Assembly (NCBI GenBank): GCA_030424595.1 | Contig: JAUHWG010000007.1 | Span: forward strand, 186,001 to 250,000 | Length of the DNA: 64,000 nt | Source of the DNA: Polyangia bacterium | GTDB lineage: Bacteria; Myxococcota_A; Polyangia; Nannocystales; Nannocystaceae | Reading direction: 5' to 3' | Shown here: positions 18,307 through 28,500 of the stretch, in pieces | Layout: every line of letters starts with the position of its first letter | Position numbering within the stretch: the stretch's first letter is position 1 | Program-made: the position numbers and the translations under genes | Notes under the pieces: model-generated | Told to the model about the DNA's origin: nothing | The model's database searches: none | The model's input: only the letters and a program-made list of their open reading frames with translations

Positions 18307-18735
18307 TCAGTCGTTGTGATAGGGGTGGCCGGCGAGGACTGTCGCGGCCCGGTAGAGCTGCTCGGTGAGCATCAGCCTGGCGAGGCGATGGGGCATGGTC
18401 AGGCGAGAGAGGGCCAGGAGACGGTCCGCCGAGCGCCTGTCTTCTGCCGAGAAGCCCTCGGCGGCGCCGATGTAGAATGACATCTGGCGGCAGCCTCGCT
18501 CGCGCTCCGCGTCGATCCAGGCGGCGAATTCTCGGGTCGTCGGCTGCTCTCCGCGCTCGTCGAGCACGATGTGGATCCCGGCCGTCTTCCTCCAGCTCTC
18601 GCGGAGCGCGCCCAGGGAGCGGACCTCGGCCACCTCGACCGGCATCAGCGGCCGCAGGCGCCGGACGTAGCGGTCGCAGAGCCCCTCCAGGGCGGCGTCT
18701 TTGAGCTTGCCGACGACGACTACGCGGACGCGCAT
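18307..18735 (-). CDS. rlmH: 23S rRNA pseudouridine1915 N3-methyltransferase RlmH
   Basis: 142 residues. SPOUT-class methyltransferase that modifies 23S rRNA position 1915 using SAM. The knot motif FYIGAAEGFS (usual form FxIGGxxG) and the C-terminal LSRLTMPHRLARLMLTEQLYRA...GHPYHND are diagnostic. The frame extends to 18867, but the ATG at 18735 gives the canonical MRVRVVVVGKLKD. Gly replaced by Ala in the IGGA loop is a mild deviation. Usual partner rsfS lies directly upstream. Confidence 0.95.
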   Translation of the reverse strand: MRVRVVVVGKLKDAALEGLCDRYVRRLRPLMPVEVAEVRSLGALRESWRKTAGIHIVLDERGEQPTTREFAAWIDAERERGCRQMSFYIGAAEGFSAEDRRSADRLLALSRLTMPHRLARLMLTEQLYRAATVLAGHPYHND

Positions 18736-18945
18736 GGATCCGCTCCGGTCGTCCACGCAAACCCCGTCCGAGGTCGGAGGGGTCGACCAGCGCGCGGCTC
18801 GATCTCTCGAATCCTCATCAACTCTAGGACAGGGAAGCTGTGGTGAGAGGGCCCTGGGCTCGGGCAAACGCCGCTCTAGAGGGCTCCGTGGATCTCGACG
18901 GAGCCTCGCCCGAGCGGCGAAGGCTGGAGCCTCTTCGGCCCCGCG

Positions 18946-19542
18946 TCAGGGGAGCTTGTGCGGGCTCGGGTCGTCGCTGGCGTCCGCCTCGTCGAGCTCG
19001 TCGAATTCGTCGTCGGCGTCGTCGAAGTTGGCATCGTCGTCATCGTCGAAGTCGTCATCGTCGTCGTAGTCGTCGAGCTCGCCCTCGAAGGCGGTGAACT
19101 CGGACCCGCGATGACCGGGCATCACGTCGGGGGGCGTGAGCTCGCTGAGCCCGGAGACGTCCATGACCTCGGCCGGGAGGTCGAGCTCGACGCGAGGAGC
19201 GTCGCTCCACATGCTCTCGAGATCGTAGTACTCGCGGACCGGGTGGTAGAAGACGTGGACGATGAAGTCGTCGTAGTCGAGGAGGTCCCAGAGGTGCTCG
19301 TCGAGGCCATCGGTGCCGATCGGCCGGCGCCCGGAGGCGCGCAGGGAGTCGACGATCGACTCGGTGATCCCGCGGACGTGGCGGTCCGAGCGTCCAGAGA
19401 GGAGCAGCACGAAGTCGGTGTAGCCAGCGACGGTCGTAACGTGGAGGATCTGAGGCGCGAGCGCCTTGAGGTCGAGAGCGGCCTCGAGGGCCAGCTTGAG
19501 CGGGGCGGGCAGCGCCTCGCGCGTAGGAGCGGATTGGGTCAC
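18946..19542 (-). CDS. rsfS: Ribosomal silencing factor RsfS with acidic C-terminal tail
   Basis: 198 residues; typical RsfS has about 105-120. RsfS binds ribosomal protein L14 and blocks subunit joining in starved cells. The core domain is about 15-125: ALDLKALAPQILHVTTVAGYTDFVLLLSGRSDRHVRGI and DYDDFIVHVFYHPVREYYDLESMWSDAP. An extra tail of about 70 residues is nearly all Asp/Glu with Phe (DDYDDDDDFDDDDD). The start is taken as GTG at 19542; the open frame upstream to 19761 is low-complexity and unlike the family. rsfS-rlmH is a conserved pair. Confidence 0.92.
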   Translation of the reverse strand: MTQSAPTREALPAPLKLALEAALDLKALAPQILHVTTVAGYTDFVLLLSGRSDRHVRGITESIVDSLRASGRRPIGTDGLDEHLWDLLDYDDFIVHVFYHPVREYYDLESMWSDAPRVELDLPAEVMDVSGLSELTPPDVMPGHRGSEFTAFEGELDDYDDDDDFDDDDDANFDDADDEFDELDEADASDDPSPHKLP

Positions 19543-19624
19543 GGCCTGCTTGTAGCGCGGGCTCCGCGGCCGGGCAAGCCCGACAGGAGGGGCCGTATGG
19601 GGACCCCAGAGCCGCCCCTGCGGC

Positions 19625-20560
19625 TCAGCGGGCGAGCCCGTCCAGGAGGCGTCGGCGCTCGACGTCGTAGCGGATTCGTTCGGGGAAGGGGGCGCTCGTG
19701 GCCGGGGCAGCGACCTCGAGCCCCGGGATGACCTCGCGCTGCGCCGAGAGGCTCGCCTCACCCGTGAGGGTTCTCCCCTCCTCGTCGACGACGCTGTAGG
19801 CGACCTTGAGCTCGGCGCTCTGCCACAGCCCGTGCTCGCGACCGAGGACGAGGGTGCCGTCGATCTCCGAGAACTCCGCCCTGCTCCGCCAGCTCCCGGG
19901 AGCTGGCGTCCGCGTCGCTCCTCGCTCGGCCGCCCGCGAGAGCGTGAGGGTCACCCGCCCGTCGTCGCTGCTGGCGACGGAGATCGCGAGCTGCGGCGCG
20001 GCGAAGGCGACGATGTCATGGACGGCCCGCTCGGCGTCGTCGAGCCAGGTCCAGTGGAGCTCGGAGTCGATCGTCCGGTGGAGCCACCCGCGGTGGGGGA
20101 GGCGTGAGTAGGTCTCCTCGCCGAGGATGATGATCTCGCGCGAGGCCTCCTCGGCGGGGCCCTGGCGCAGGTGGAGCGCAGGGGCGCGGTCGTCGTCACC
20201 TGCCCAGGAGAGCGTCAGCTCGTCATGGACCTCACGGGGGACGGGCTGGTGATCGCCGGGGGAGGGTCGCGGGAGATCCGGCGGGATGAGCGAGAAGTCC
20301 GCGGTGTAGCTCAGCCGGTGGCGACCGAGGGCGCGGCGGGCGTGACGATGGTCCTGGGCGAGGAGGCTGAGCACACCGTCGACGGTCGGCGCCTCGAGGA
20401 TGGGGCCCGGATCGACGGCGGGCACGGTCCGGGTAGGGCCGTCCCCGGGGGCGTTCGCGGAGCTCGCTCCGCCGTCATCACCGCAGGCGAAGGCGCCGAC
20501 CAGGAGGGAATAGGCGGCGAGGCCGACGATACGGCGGCGGGTCGCGTTGCGGGGCCTCAC
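19625..20560 (-). CDS. Hypothetical lipoprotein
   Basis: 311 residues from the GTG at 20560. The N-terminus is basic (RPRNATRRR), then hydrophobic (IVGLAAYSLLVGAFAC), then GDDGG, typical of a lipoprotein signal with a weak lipobox. The mature part is rich in charged beta-like segments, has a single Trp cluster (RGWLHRTIDSELHWTW) and no family I recognise. The frame is open to a TTG at 20617, but that start would give a poorer signal peptide. It is divergent from the prepilin peptidase gene and upstream of rsfS on the same strand. Confidence 0.75.
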   Translation of the reverse strand: MRPRNATRRRIVGLAAYSLLVGAFACGDDGGASSANAPGDGPTRTVPAVDPGPILEAPTVDGVLSLLAQDHRHARRALGRHRLSYTADFSLIPPDLPRPSPGDHQPVPREVHDELTLSWAGDDDRAPALHLRQGPAEEASREIIILGEETYSRLPHRGWLHRTIDSELHWTWLDDAERAVHDIVAFAAPQLAISVASSDDGRVTLTLSRAAERGATRTPAPGSWRSRAEFSEIDGTLVLGREHGLWQSAELKVAYSVVDEEGRTLTGEASLSAQREVIPGLEVAAPATSAPFPERIRYDVERRRLLDGLAR

Positions 20561-20631
20561 GGCGCTGACAATAGCAGCGTCCGGGGCCGCTGTTACACTG
20601 CGCCGGTGGATCGCCAAGGCGAGGGGGGTCG

Positions 20632-21591
20632 GTGCTAGACCCGTCGATGACGATCGACGGGCTCGGCCCCGCGCTGGTCGCGGTGGATCCCGTGATCATC
20701 ACGATCCTGCTCGGTCCGGTGATGCTCCTCGGCGCCTTCGCCTGGGGGCTCCTGTGGGGCTCCTTCGCCAACGTCGTGATCTGGCGGGTGCCGCGGGGGC
20801 TGAGCGTCGTCAAGCCGCGATCGCAGTGTACGGCCTGCGGCGAGTTCATCGCCTGGTACGACAACATCCCGGTCCTCTCGTACCTCCTGCTGCGCGGACG
20901 CTGTCGCCGCTGCAAGGAGCCGCTGGCGCTGCGCTACCTCGTCGTCGAGCTCCTCGGCGGCTTCCTCTCCTTCGCCTTCTATCTGCTCCACGTGGTCCGG
21001 CCGCTGATGGAGGGCGGTGGGCCGGCGCTCGGCGCTTGGTTCCTCTGGACCCTCTTCGGCTTCGCGCTGCTGATCATCACCTTCACGGACCTCGACCTCT
21101 GGGTGATCCCGAGCGCCGTCGTCCTGCCGGTGGCCGCCCTCGGGCTCGGCGTCGCCCTCGTCGATCCGGGGATCCTCGGCGTCCCGCCGATCGACGCGCT
21201 GGCGGCCGCGCTCGGCGGCTACGCCCTGATCGCGGGCCTGCGCTGGATCTACCTCAAGCGCCGCGGGATCGAGGCGCTCGGCCTGGGCGACGCCAAGCTC
21301 CTGGTCATGGTCGGCGCCTTCACCGGGCCCGCGGGCGTGATCTGGAGCGTCGCCGCGGGGGCGATCCAGGGGCTCATCTTCGCCGTGCCGCTCCTCCTCA
21401 TCGGCAAGAGGATCGCCAACAGTAAGCTCGAGGAGGTCCATGGCGATGATCCCGAGCTCGGCGAGGAGGATCCCGACGCGGGGGTGATGGGGATGCGGAT
21501 CCCCTTCGGGCCCTTCCTCGCGATCGCGGCCCTGGAGTACGCGCTCCTGCGCGGCTCGATCGAGGACGCGCTCTACTGGCTGGTCGGGTAG
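20632..21591 (+). CDS. pilD: Type IV prepilin peptidase/N-methyltransferase
   Basis: 319 residues. Inner-membrane aspartyl protease that cleaves the leader of type IV prepilins and pseudopilins. The cytoplasmic N-methyltransferase loop has two CxxC pairs (CTACGEF and CRRCKEP). The catalytic aspartates sit in FTDLDLWVIP and GLGDAKLLVM. About eight membrane helices are visible. GAGGGGGG at 20620-20627 favours the GTG at 20632; an ATG at 20647 is possible. The stop overlaps the convergent protease stop by 19 bp. The pilin genes it serves are not in this window. Confidence 0.95.
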   Translation: MLDPSMTIDGLGPALVAVDPVIITILLGPVMLLGAFAWGLLWGSFANVVIWRVPRGLSVVKPRSQCTACGEFIAWYDNIPVLSYLLLRGRCRRCKEPLALRYLVVELLGGFLSFAFYLLHVVRPLMEGGGPALGAWFLWTLFGFALLIITFTDLDLWVIPSAVVLPVAALGLGVALVDPGILGVPPIDALAAALGGYALIAGLRWIYLKRRGIEALGLGDAKLLVMVGAFTGPAGVIWSVAAGAIQGLIFAVPLLLIGKRIANSKLEEVHGDDPELGEEDPDAGVMGMRIPFGPFLAIAALEYALLRGSIEDALYWLVG

Positions 21592-22490
21592 CGGCCGCGG
21601 CGTCGTCCGGCGAAGACGACGGCCAAGGGGAGGAGCACGGCGAGGGCGTCGATCGGTCGCCCCGGACCGACGGTGCAGCGATCGCAGCCGCTGCGGTCGG
21701 GATCCGGGTTGAGGCAGTCGCACTCGGAGCAGCCGCTCGGGCGGACGTCGACGCCGCTGTCCTCGGAGACCCAGCAGAGCACGGAGGAGGGGATCCCGTA
21801 GAAGCCGCCGTCGCCGCAGGCGTAGCCGCGGGAGAGCACACCGGCGAGGAGCGGCGTGCCTTCGCCGTCGACGACGAACGCCGGGCCGCCGGAGTCGCCC
21901 TGGCAAGAGTCGACGCCCATCCCCCCGGCCTGGAACTCGAGCCCGGAGTCGCTAAAGCGGGTGATGACGGTCTCCGCGACCCGCTTGATCCCCTGGAGCT
22001 GGTTCTCGTTGAGGCCGTAGCCGACCATCGTCACCGGGGTGTCGATGTCCATCAGGTCGTCCCACTGGTCCTGCGTGGTCATCATCTTCATCGGCGGGTA
22101 CTCAGCCGGCGCCGGATCGCGGAGGACGACGTAGGCGAAGTCGAAGAGGTCGGCCTTGCAATCGTCGGGATCACAGAAGTCGGGGTGGACCCCGTAGGAC
22201 TCGGCGACCGTCTCCCAGGCGGCGTCCGGTGACCGATCGCCGAAGGCGATCCGGATCTTCCCAGGCTCCGGTGCGCCCTCGAAGCAGTGCGCGGCGGTGA
22301 GGATCAGGTTCGGGGCGATCAGGGTGCCGGTACAGAGGAGGCTGCTGCGGTCGACCGCGGCGACCGAGGGCCACTCGCCGGGTGCGACCGTCTCACCGCC
22401 GTAGATCGTCTGCGGCGTGTCCGGCCGGTCTGAGAGCGGCGTGACCCCGAGGGCCATCAGGATGCCGAGCAACACGCCGGTGCCTACCAT
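21573..22490 (-). CDS. Secreted trypsin-like serine protease with MYXO-CTERM-like tail
   Basis: 305 residues. An N-terminal hydrophobic signal precedes the activation-like sequence IYGGETVAPGEWPSV. The catalytic triad is visible: His in LTAAHCF, Asp in LFDFAYVVL and Ser in SCQGDSGGPAFV (S1 chymotrypsin clan). The C-terminus is a Cys-rich stretch (SECDCLNPDPDRSGCDRC), a hydrophobic helix (IDALAVLLPLAVVFA) and a terminal RRRGR. That is the layout of MYXO-CTERM sorting tails, which anchor secreted proteins on the myxobacterial surface after processing. A role in predation or surface processing is an inference. Confidence 0.93.
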   Translation of the reverse strand: MVGTGVLLGILMALGVTPLSDRPDTPQTIYGGETVAPGEWPSVAAVDRSSLLCTGTLIAPNLILTAAHCFEGAPEPGKIRIAFGDRSPDAAWETVAESYGVHPDFCDPDDCKADLFDFAYVVLRDPAPAEYPPMKMMTTQDQWDDLMDIDTPVTMVGYGLNENQLQGIKRVAETVITRFSDSGLEFQAGGMGVDSCQGDSGGPAFVVDGEGTPLLAGVLSRGYACGDGGFYGIPSSVLCWVSEDSGVDVRPSGCSECDCLNPDPDRSGCDRCTVGPGRPIDALAVLLPLAVVFAGRRRGRYPTSQ

Positions 22491-22553
22491 CTTGCAAGGA
22501 TAGCAGCGGCGCTGTCAGGGGTGCCGGCATCCCTGGCGTTGTCCTGGCCGGGC

Positions 22554-25500
22554 TCAGCTCTCCGAGGGCGCGCTCCCGCCCGTATCCTCGAGCTCGGCAA
22601 GCTCGTCGAACTCGGCCATGTCGTCGAACTCGGACATGTCGAGGTCGGCCACGTTGTCGAGCTCGTCGAGCTTGCCCGCGGTGTTCTCGGGCTCGTCTGG
22701 GCCGGGCTCGTCTGGGCCGGGCTCGTCGGGGACGGGCTCGTCGGGGACGGGATCGTCTGCCGCGGCTTCAGTCCCGGAGGGCTCGGACACGAGGGCCGGC
22801 TCGACGGCGACATCGGCATCGGTGCCCGTGTCGGCCGAGTCCGGCTCCCCGGAGAGGTCCGCGGAGGGGGGCGCTTCGTCGGCCGGGGTCGGCGGGGCGA
22901 CGTTCGGCTCAGCCGCTCCCGTGGCATCAACGCGCACCTCGGAGTCCACCTCGGAGTCCACCTCGGAGTCCACCTCTAGGGACTCCTGGGCGTCGGCGTC
23001 GGCATTGCCGGAGTCGGCCGACGGGTTCTCCGACGTTCGGCGTCCGCTCTCCGTCTCCGAGGAGCCGCCGTCGGGCGGTGGAACGTCGCCAGCGGCGAGG
23101 TGGGCCGTGTAGCCGAGCCCCCTGCGCGCCGTGGCGTAGCGGGCGCTGCCGGAGAAGCCGATGAGGTCCCGCAGCTCCTCATCGTCAGCGCGGGCCGCGA
23201 TCGCCTCTGCGCGGGCGGTGGGCTCCGTCGGCAGGCCGAGGAGCTCGAGCGCGATCGCCAGGTCTCCAGCGGCGCAGAGGCCGACTCGATTGCCGCCGCG
23301 CTCGACCCAGGAGCGCCAAGAGCGGCTGTCGAAGCCCTCCTCAGCGTTCTCTTGCAGGAGCGAGGCGATCGCCCGCGACACCTTCAGGGGGAGCTTGCGC
23401 GAGAGATGCTGCGCGAGCTGATGGGTCGCCTCGTCGTCGTCGCGGATGTAGTCGCGGCGGTGGACGTGCCGGGGGTGGAAGGCGAGGAGGATCGACGCGA
23501 GCACCGTGACGAGCTGCTCGCGGCTCAGGGCCTCGGTCAGGATGTTGCCCGGTCGGGCGAAGAAGAGCGCCCGGCCGATCGCGAAGCGGAGGTGAGGCGT
23601 CGCCTCCTCGTACTTCGCCTTGGGACCGACGACCATCACCGGCGGGTACTGGCAGTGGGGCACGAGCCAGCCGTCGTCGACGTCGGCGGCGACGGCTGCG
23701 GCGTCGATCAGGGGGTAGGGCGGGGCGCCGATCCGGGTCCGGGTGTCGTTCCAGGTCGTGTAGAAGGCGTCGTCGCTCTCGCGGATCATCGCCCCCTCGG
23801 TGACGTCCAGGCGCGGGAGCTTGGCGCAGAGGATCGCGGCGCCGCCTCGCCACAGCTGGATCATCGCCTCGATCATCCCGCCGCTCGGGGGTTGAGCCGG
23901 GAGGATCGCGCTGATGTCGAAGATCTCGCGGTCTGCGACCTCGACGGTGATGCGCTTCGCCAGGGCCAGGGCCGCCGCGTCCTCGGGATCGAGGATCTGG
24001 AGGAGACCGACCAGGGCAAAGGCCTGGTCGACGTCGCCGTCCCCCAGGCAGAGGTCCAGGAGCGCGCGGATGTTCGCGGTGTCGGTCGGGTCGAGCTCGA
24101 GGATGGCCTCGTAGTTGCGGCGGATCCGGTCGCTCGCGGCGTTGGCCGCGAGGTAGAGCTGCGTCAGGTGGCGACGCTCGGCGACCCCGAGGCCGCGGGC
24201 GTCGAGCGTCGCGGCCTTCTCGAGGAGGCGGATCGCCCGCTCGGGGTGCTCGTGCTGGGTCTCCGCGAGGCGGATCAGCAGCGCCGAGCGGCGGGCGTCC
24301 TCGGCCTCGCCTTGGGTGCTGCGCAGCCCCTGGCGGTTGAAGAACATCAGCACCAGGCGCTCGATGTTCTCCTGGGTGTCCTCGTCCTTGTCGCGGTGGA
24401 GCTCGAGGACGTCGAACATCGCCGAGATCGGTGAGGCCCGCTGGGGGAAGGCGTCGCACGCCGCCTGGGCGTAGCCGCGAGCCCGCTCATCATCACCCTC
24501 CTCCCGTCGCTCGAGGCAGAGGCGGACCCCCTCCAAGAGCAGCTCCAGGCGGCTCTCATCGCGCAGGTCATCGCGCAGGACGAGGCGGTCGAGGCAGCCG
24601 ATCGCGGTCTCGGTGTCGCGGGTCGAGGCGACCCAGAAGGCGACCTCGAGCTGGCGGCGGCCGAGCACGGGCGTCGGCTCGTTGGCGACGAGGGCGATGC
24701 CGCTGCGGAGGGAGACGAAGGCGCGATCTCGGAGGTCGTCGATGGCGATCCGCTCGTCATCGCTCAGGTCTCGGCCGTCGTTCTCGGCCTCTTCCTCGAT
24801 CGAAGCGGCGGCTGCGGCGGCGAGCATGCCCGCCTCCAGGAGCGCTCGGCCGCGCTCCAGGGGTTCGCCGATGTGCTCCGCCCGGGCGGCGGTGTAGCGG
24901 GCCTGGCGATCGACGTGGCCGCCGTCGCGGCAGCGGGCGATCATCCGATCCAGCAGCTCGATGTCGTCCGGTGCGGCGCTGATCGCCCGCTCGAAGAGGG
25001 CGAGCTCCTGGACCTCGTCGCCGAGCTCCGCGGCGGAGGCGGAGGCGAGGACGAGCATCTGCGCGACGCGGCTGCGATCGGCGGGGCTGAGGATCGTCCC
25101 GCCCGTGACCAGCTCCTCCACCTGCGACGCCGCGGCGATCGCCTCCTTCCAGCGGCCGACGCGGTGGCGGTTGCGGACGATCGCGGCCCGGATCTCGAGG
25201 TTCGCGGGGTCCTGGCGGAGGGCCGAGGAGAGCCGCCTATAGGCGTCCGCTGAGCGGTCCGTGCTCTCGAAGAGCTGGGCCAGGAGGAGGAGCCCGCCGA
25301 CGAGGTGCTCCTGATCGCGGGAGAGCACGTGGGACTCAACGGCCTCCTCGAGCACCGGCTCGGCCTCGTCATAGCGCCCAGCGAGGAAGAGGACCTCGCC
25401 GAGGCTGTGGCTCGCCATCGCGTACTCGGGATCCGCCTCGCGGGCGGCGGCGAAGCGGGCCGAGGCGAGCTCGACGTCCTGGGTCCGGTGCCACAGGGCG

Positions 25501-28500
25501 CGCCCGAGCTCGGTCAGCACCGGCGCGACCTGGGCCTGGTCGGAGAGGGCGGCGATCCGCTCGGTGATCAGGGGGTCGATCCCATCGCTGTCGCCGGCGG
25601 CGAGGCGAAGACCGACGAGCCCGGCGAGGGCGGCGGCGGTCCGGGCGTTCGCCTTGGGATCGCCGCTGCTCTCGGCCTGGAGCACCCGCTCGTAGAGGCG
25701 GGCGGACCACTCCGCGTCGGCGAGGGCGTCGGCGGCGAGGGGCGCCGCCTCGAGGAGACCGTCGGCGTCGCCGAGGCGCTCGAGGGTGTCGACGAGGACC
25801 GGCAGGTCGTCGGTGCGGCGGGCGAGGGAGGCCCGCTCGCGGAGCAGCTCGCGGTGCTGCGGCGCCTCGCCCAGCGCCTCCTCGATCGTCGCGGTCGCCT
25901 CCATCAGATCGCCGACCTCGCCGCTCAGGATCGAGGCGAGGGCGAGGGCGATCGCGACGCGGGCGTCGGTCGCCGCCTCGGGGAGGTCCTGCAGGCGTTG
26001 GCGGAGGAGGGCGACGCCCTCGTCGACCCGGCCGCTGCGGCGGTAGAGGCGGCTGAGGCCGAGGATCACCGCGTCGTTGTCCGGGTCCTCCTCGGCGAGG
26101 GCCTCGAGGGTCGAGGTCGCCGCTGTCTCGTCGCCAAACCCCTCCTGGAGGGCCCGCGCCTTGACCACGAGGATGGCGATCCGCTCGTCTCGGCGGTCCG
26201 CGGCGAGGGCGAGCCGACGATCGATGATCTCGACGAGCGGCTCCCAGCGCTGCTTGTCCAGGTAGAGCTCCTGCAGGTGAGAGAGCGCCTCCGGATCCTC
26301 GGGCTGCTCGCTCAGGATCGCGCGCCAGCGCTCGATCGCCGCGTCGGCCAGGCCCAGCGGTCCCTCCTCGAGGGCGCCCAGGCGGGCGAGGAGGCGGAGC
26401 CGGTCGTCGCCGGCTGCGTGGGGGAGGGCGTTGCGGAGGACATTGGCGGCGCCCGCCCACTCCTCCTTGCGGAGCAGGAGCGAGGCCAGCTCCTCCTGGA
26501 TGTCGACGCGGGCCGGGAGCTCGCGGGCGAGCGGCTCCAGGCGGTTGATCGCCTCGCCGACCCGGTGGACGCGGAGGTCCAGGTCGCGGGCGAGCGCTCG
26601 GATCATCGCCTCGCGCTCGTCGGCGGCGGCGTCCTCCAGCTGGAGATCGACCAGGCGGCTGCGGACCTCGACGTACTCGCGGTCGCGGCCGGTAGCCTCG
26701 TAGATCGTCGCCAGCGCGGCGAGGGCCCCCTGGTGCTGCGGCAGGACCCCGAGCACCTCGCGGTAGGCGCTCTCGGCGAGCTCGGGGTGTCCGGCGTCGT
26801 TTTGGAGCTGGGCGAGGCGGAGCGAGTAGGCGACCAGGTGCTCCGGCAGGGTGACCTCGCCGACCAGGTGGGCGTAGGCCTGGATCAGGCGCTCGTCGTC
26901 GCCGCGGCGCGCGGCCAAGGCGTCGAGCGCCTCCCGGGCCTCGGCGTCCTCGGGGAGGAGGATCAGCGCCTCCTCGAGGTCGTGGAAGGCCTTCTCGGGC
27001 TCGTCGGCGCCCTCGTCGTGGAGGCGGGCGAGCACCCGCGCGAGGTGGACCCGCGCCTCCTTGGAGGTGGCCGGAAGCTCGCGATAGGCCGCCTCGATCT
27101 CCTCCCACGGGCTGGCGACGGCGGGGCGCGAGGGCAGGATCGGCGCGTCGAGCGAGGGGATCTCGGGGAGCCCTGCGGTCAGGGCGGGCAGGCTCGGCGC
27201 CGGGGTCGGCGTGATCGAGATGACCGGGCGGCTCGGCGGGCGCGGAGGGGCCGGACGCATCACGTTCGGCTGGCTCGGCGGGCGGGGCGAGGCGTGAGGT
27301 CGGCTCGGCGGGCGCGGGGTTGCGTTGGGGCGGCTCGGCGGGCGTGGGGGGGCGCTGTGGGGGCGGCTCGGCGGGCGCGGCGGACCGCTGCGGGGGGGCG
27401 GCGGCCGAGATCCCTTGGGCTTGGGCAGGAGCTTGGGCCGGGGCGCGTCGGCCTCGCGGGTGCTCTCGCGGAAGGCGATGAGCTCCGGATCATCCGGGGC
27501 GATGTCGAGGGTGACCGGCGCGTCCGGGTCGAGCGCAGCCGCAGCCCGGAGCTCCATCAGCTGCGGATCGTCGGGGGCGAGATCGAGCGTGATCGGGTTG
27601 TCGTCGTCGTCGTCGTCGTCGAGGGTCTCGATCTCGGTGAGGTCGACGACGCCGGTGATCTCCGGCGGTGGCTCCTCAAAGGCCTCGATCTCGGTGAGGT
27701 CGAGGACACCGGTGACCTCCGGGGCGTCGTCGTCGAGGGGCTCGATCTCGGTGAGGTCGAGGACGCCGGTGAACTCGGGGGCGGCGTCGTCGATCGCCTC
27801 GATGTCGGCGAGCTCGACGACCGAGGTCGAGGGCGCCTGGACCAGGTTGCGGATCCTTCGGTCGTCGCGGGGGCGCAGGGTCGTCGGGTGGAGCCCGAGC
27901 TTGCGCCAGAGGGCATCGTCGGCGATCTCCGGCGGGCGCACGCTGGGCCACAGCAGGGGATCGCGGGGCGGAGGCGGCGTCGTGTAGGCGCCGACCGACC
28001 GGGCGTAGTGCCAGATCGAGCCGTGCAGCGGGCCGAGGTCACCGTCGACCTCTGGCAGCTCGGGGCGGAGGCGCCAGGCGCAGAGGTTGGCCCGCATCGC
28101 GTACTCAGGGCGGCCGAGGAAGTCGGCGTAGAGCTCTGCGATCCGGCCCCAATGGGCGCTCTCTTGGTTGAGCTGGCCGGGCGTCGGCGGCGTCCCGGGG
28201 CGCCGCGCCGCGTGCATCTGCTGCAGCTCCCAGGCGGGCACCAGCAGCATCAGATCCCAGAGGTTGCCGGCCTCGGCGAGGCGGTCGAGCTCGAAGCGGG
28301 CCTCCTCCGAGGAGGGATCGAGGCCGAGGATCCGCAGCCACTCCGCGATCGCGCCGCGGCGATCGTCGAGCTTGCGCTCGCGGATGTCGGCGCGCTCCTT
28401 GAGCCACTGGATCGTCGCCTTGGGGTCCTCTCCCGAAGCCGAGGAGTTCGCGGCGATCAGCTCCTGGAGCGCGCCCAGGACCGTGAGGGTGCCAAGCGGC

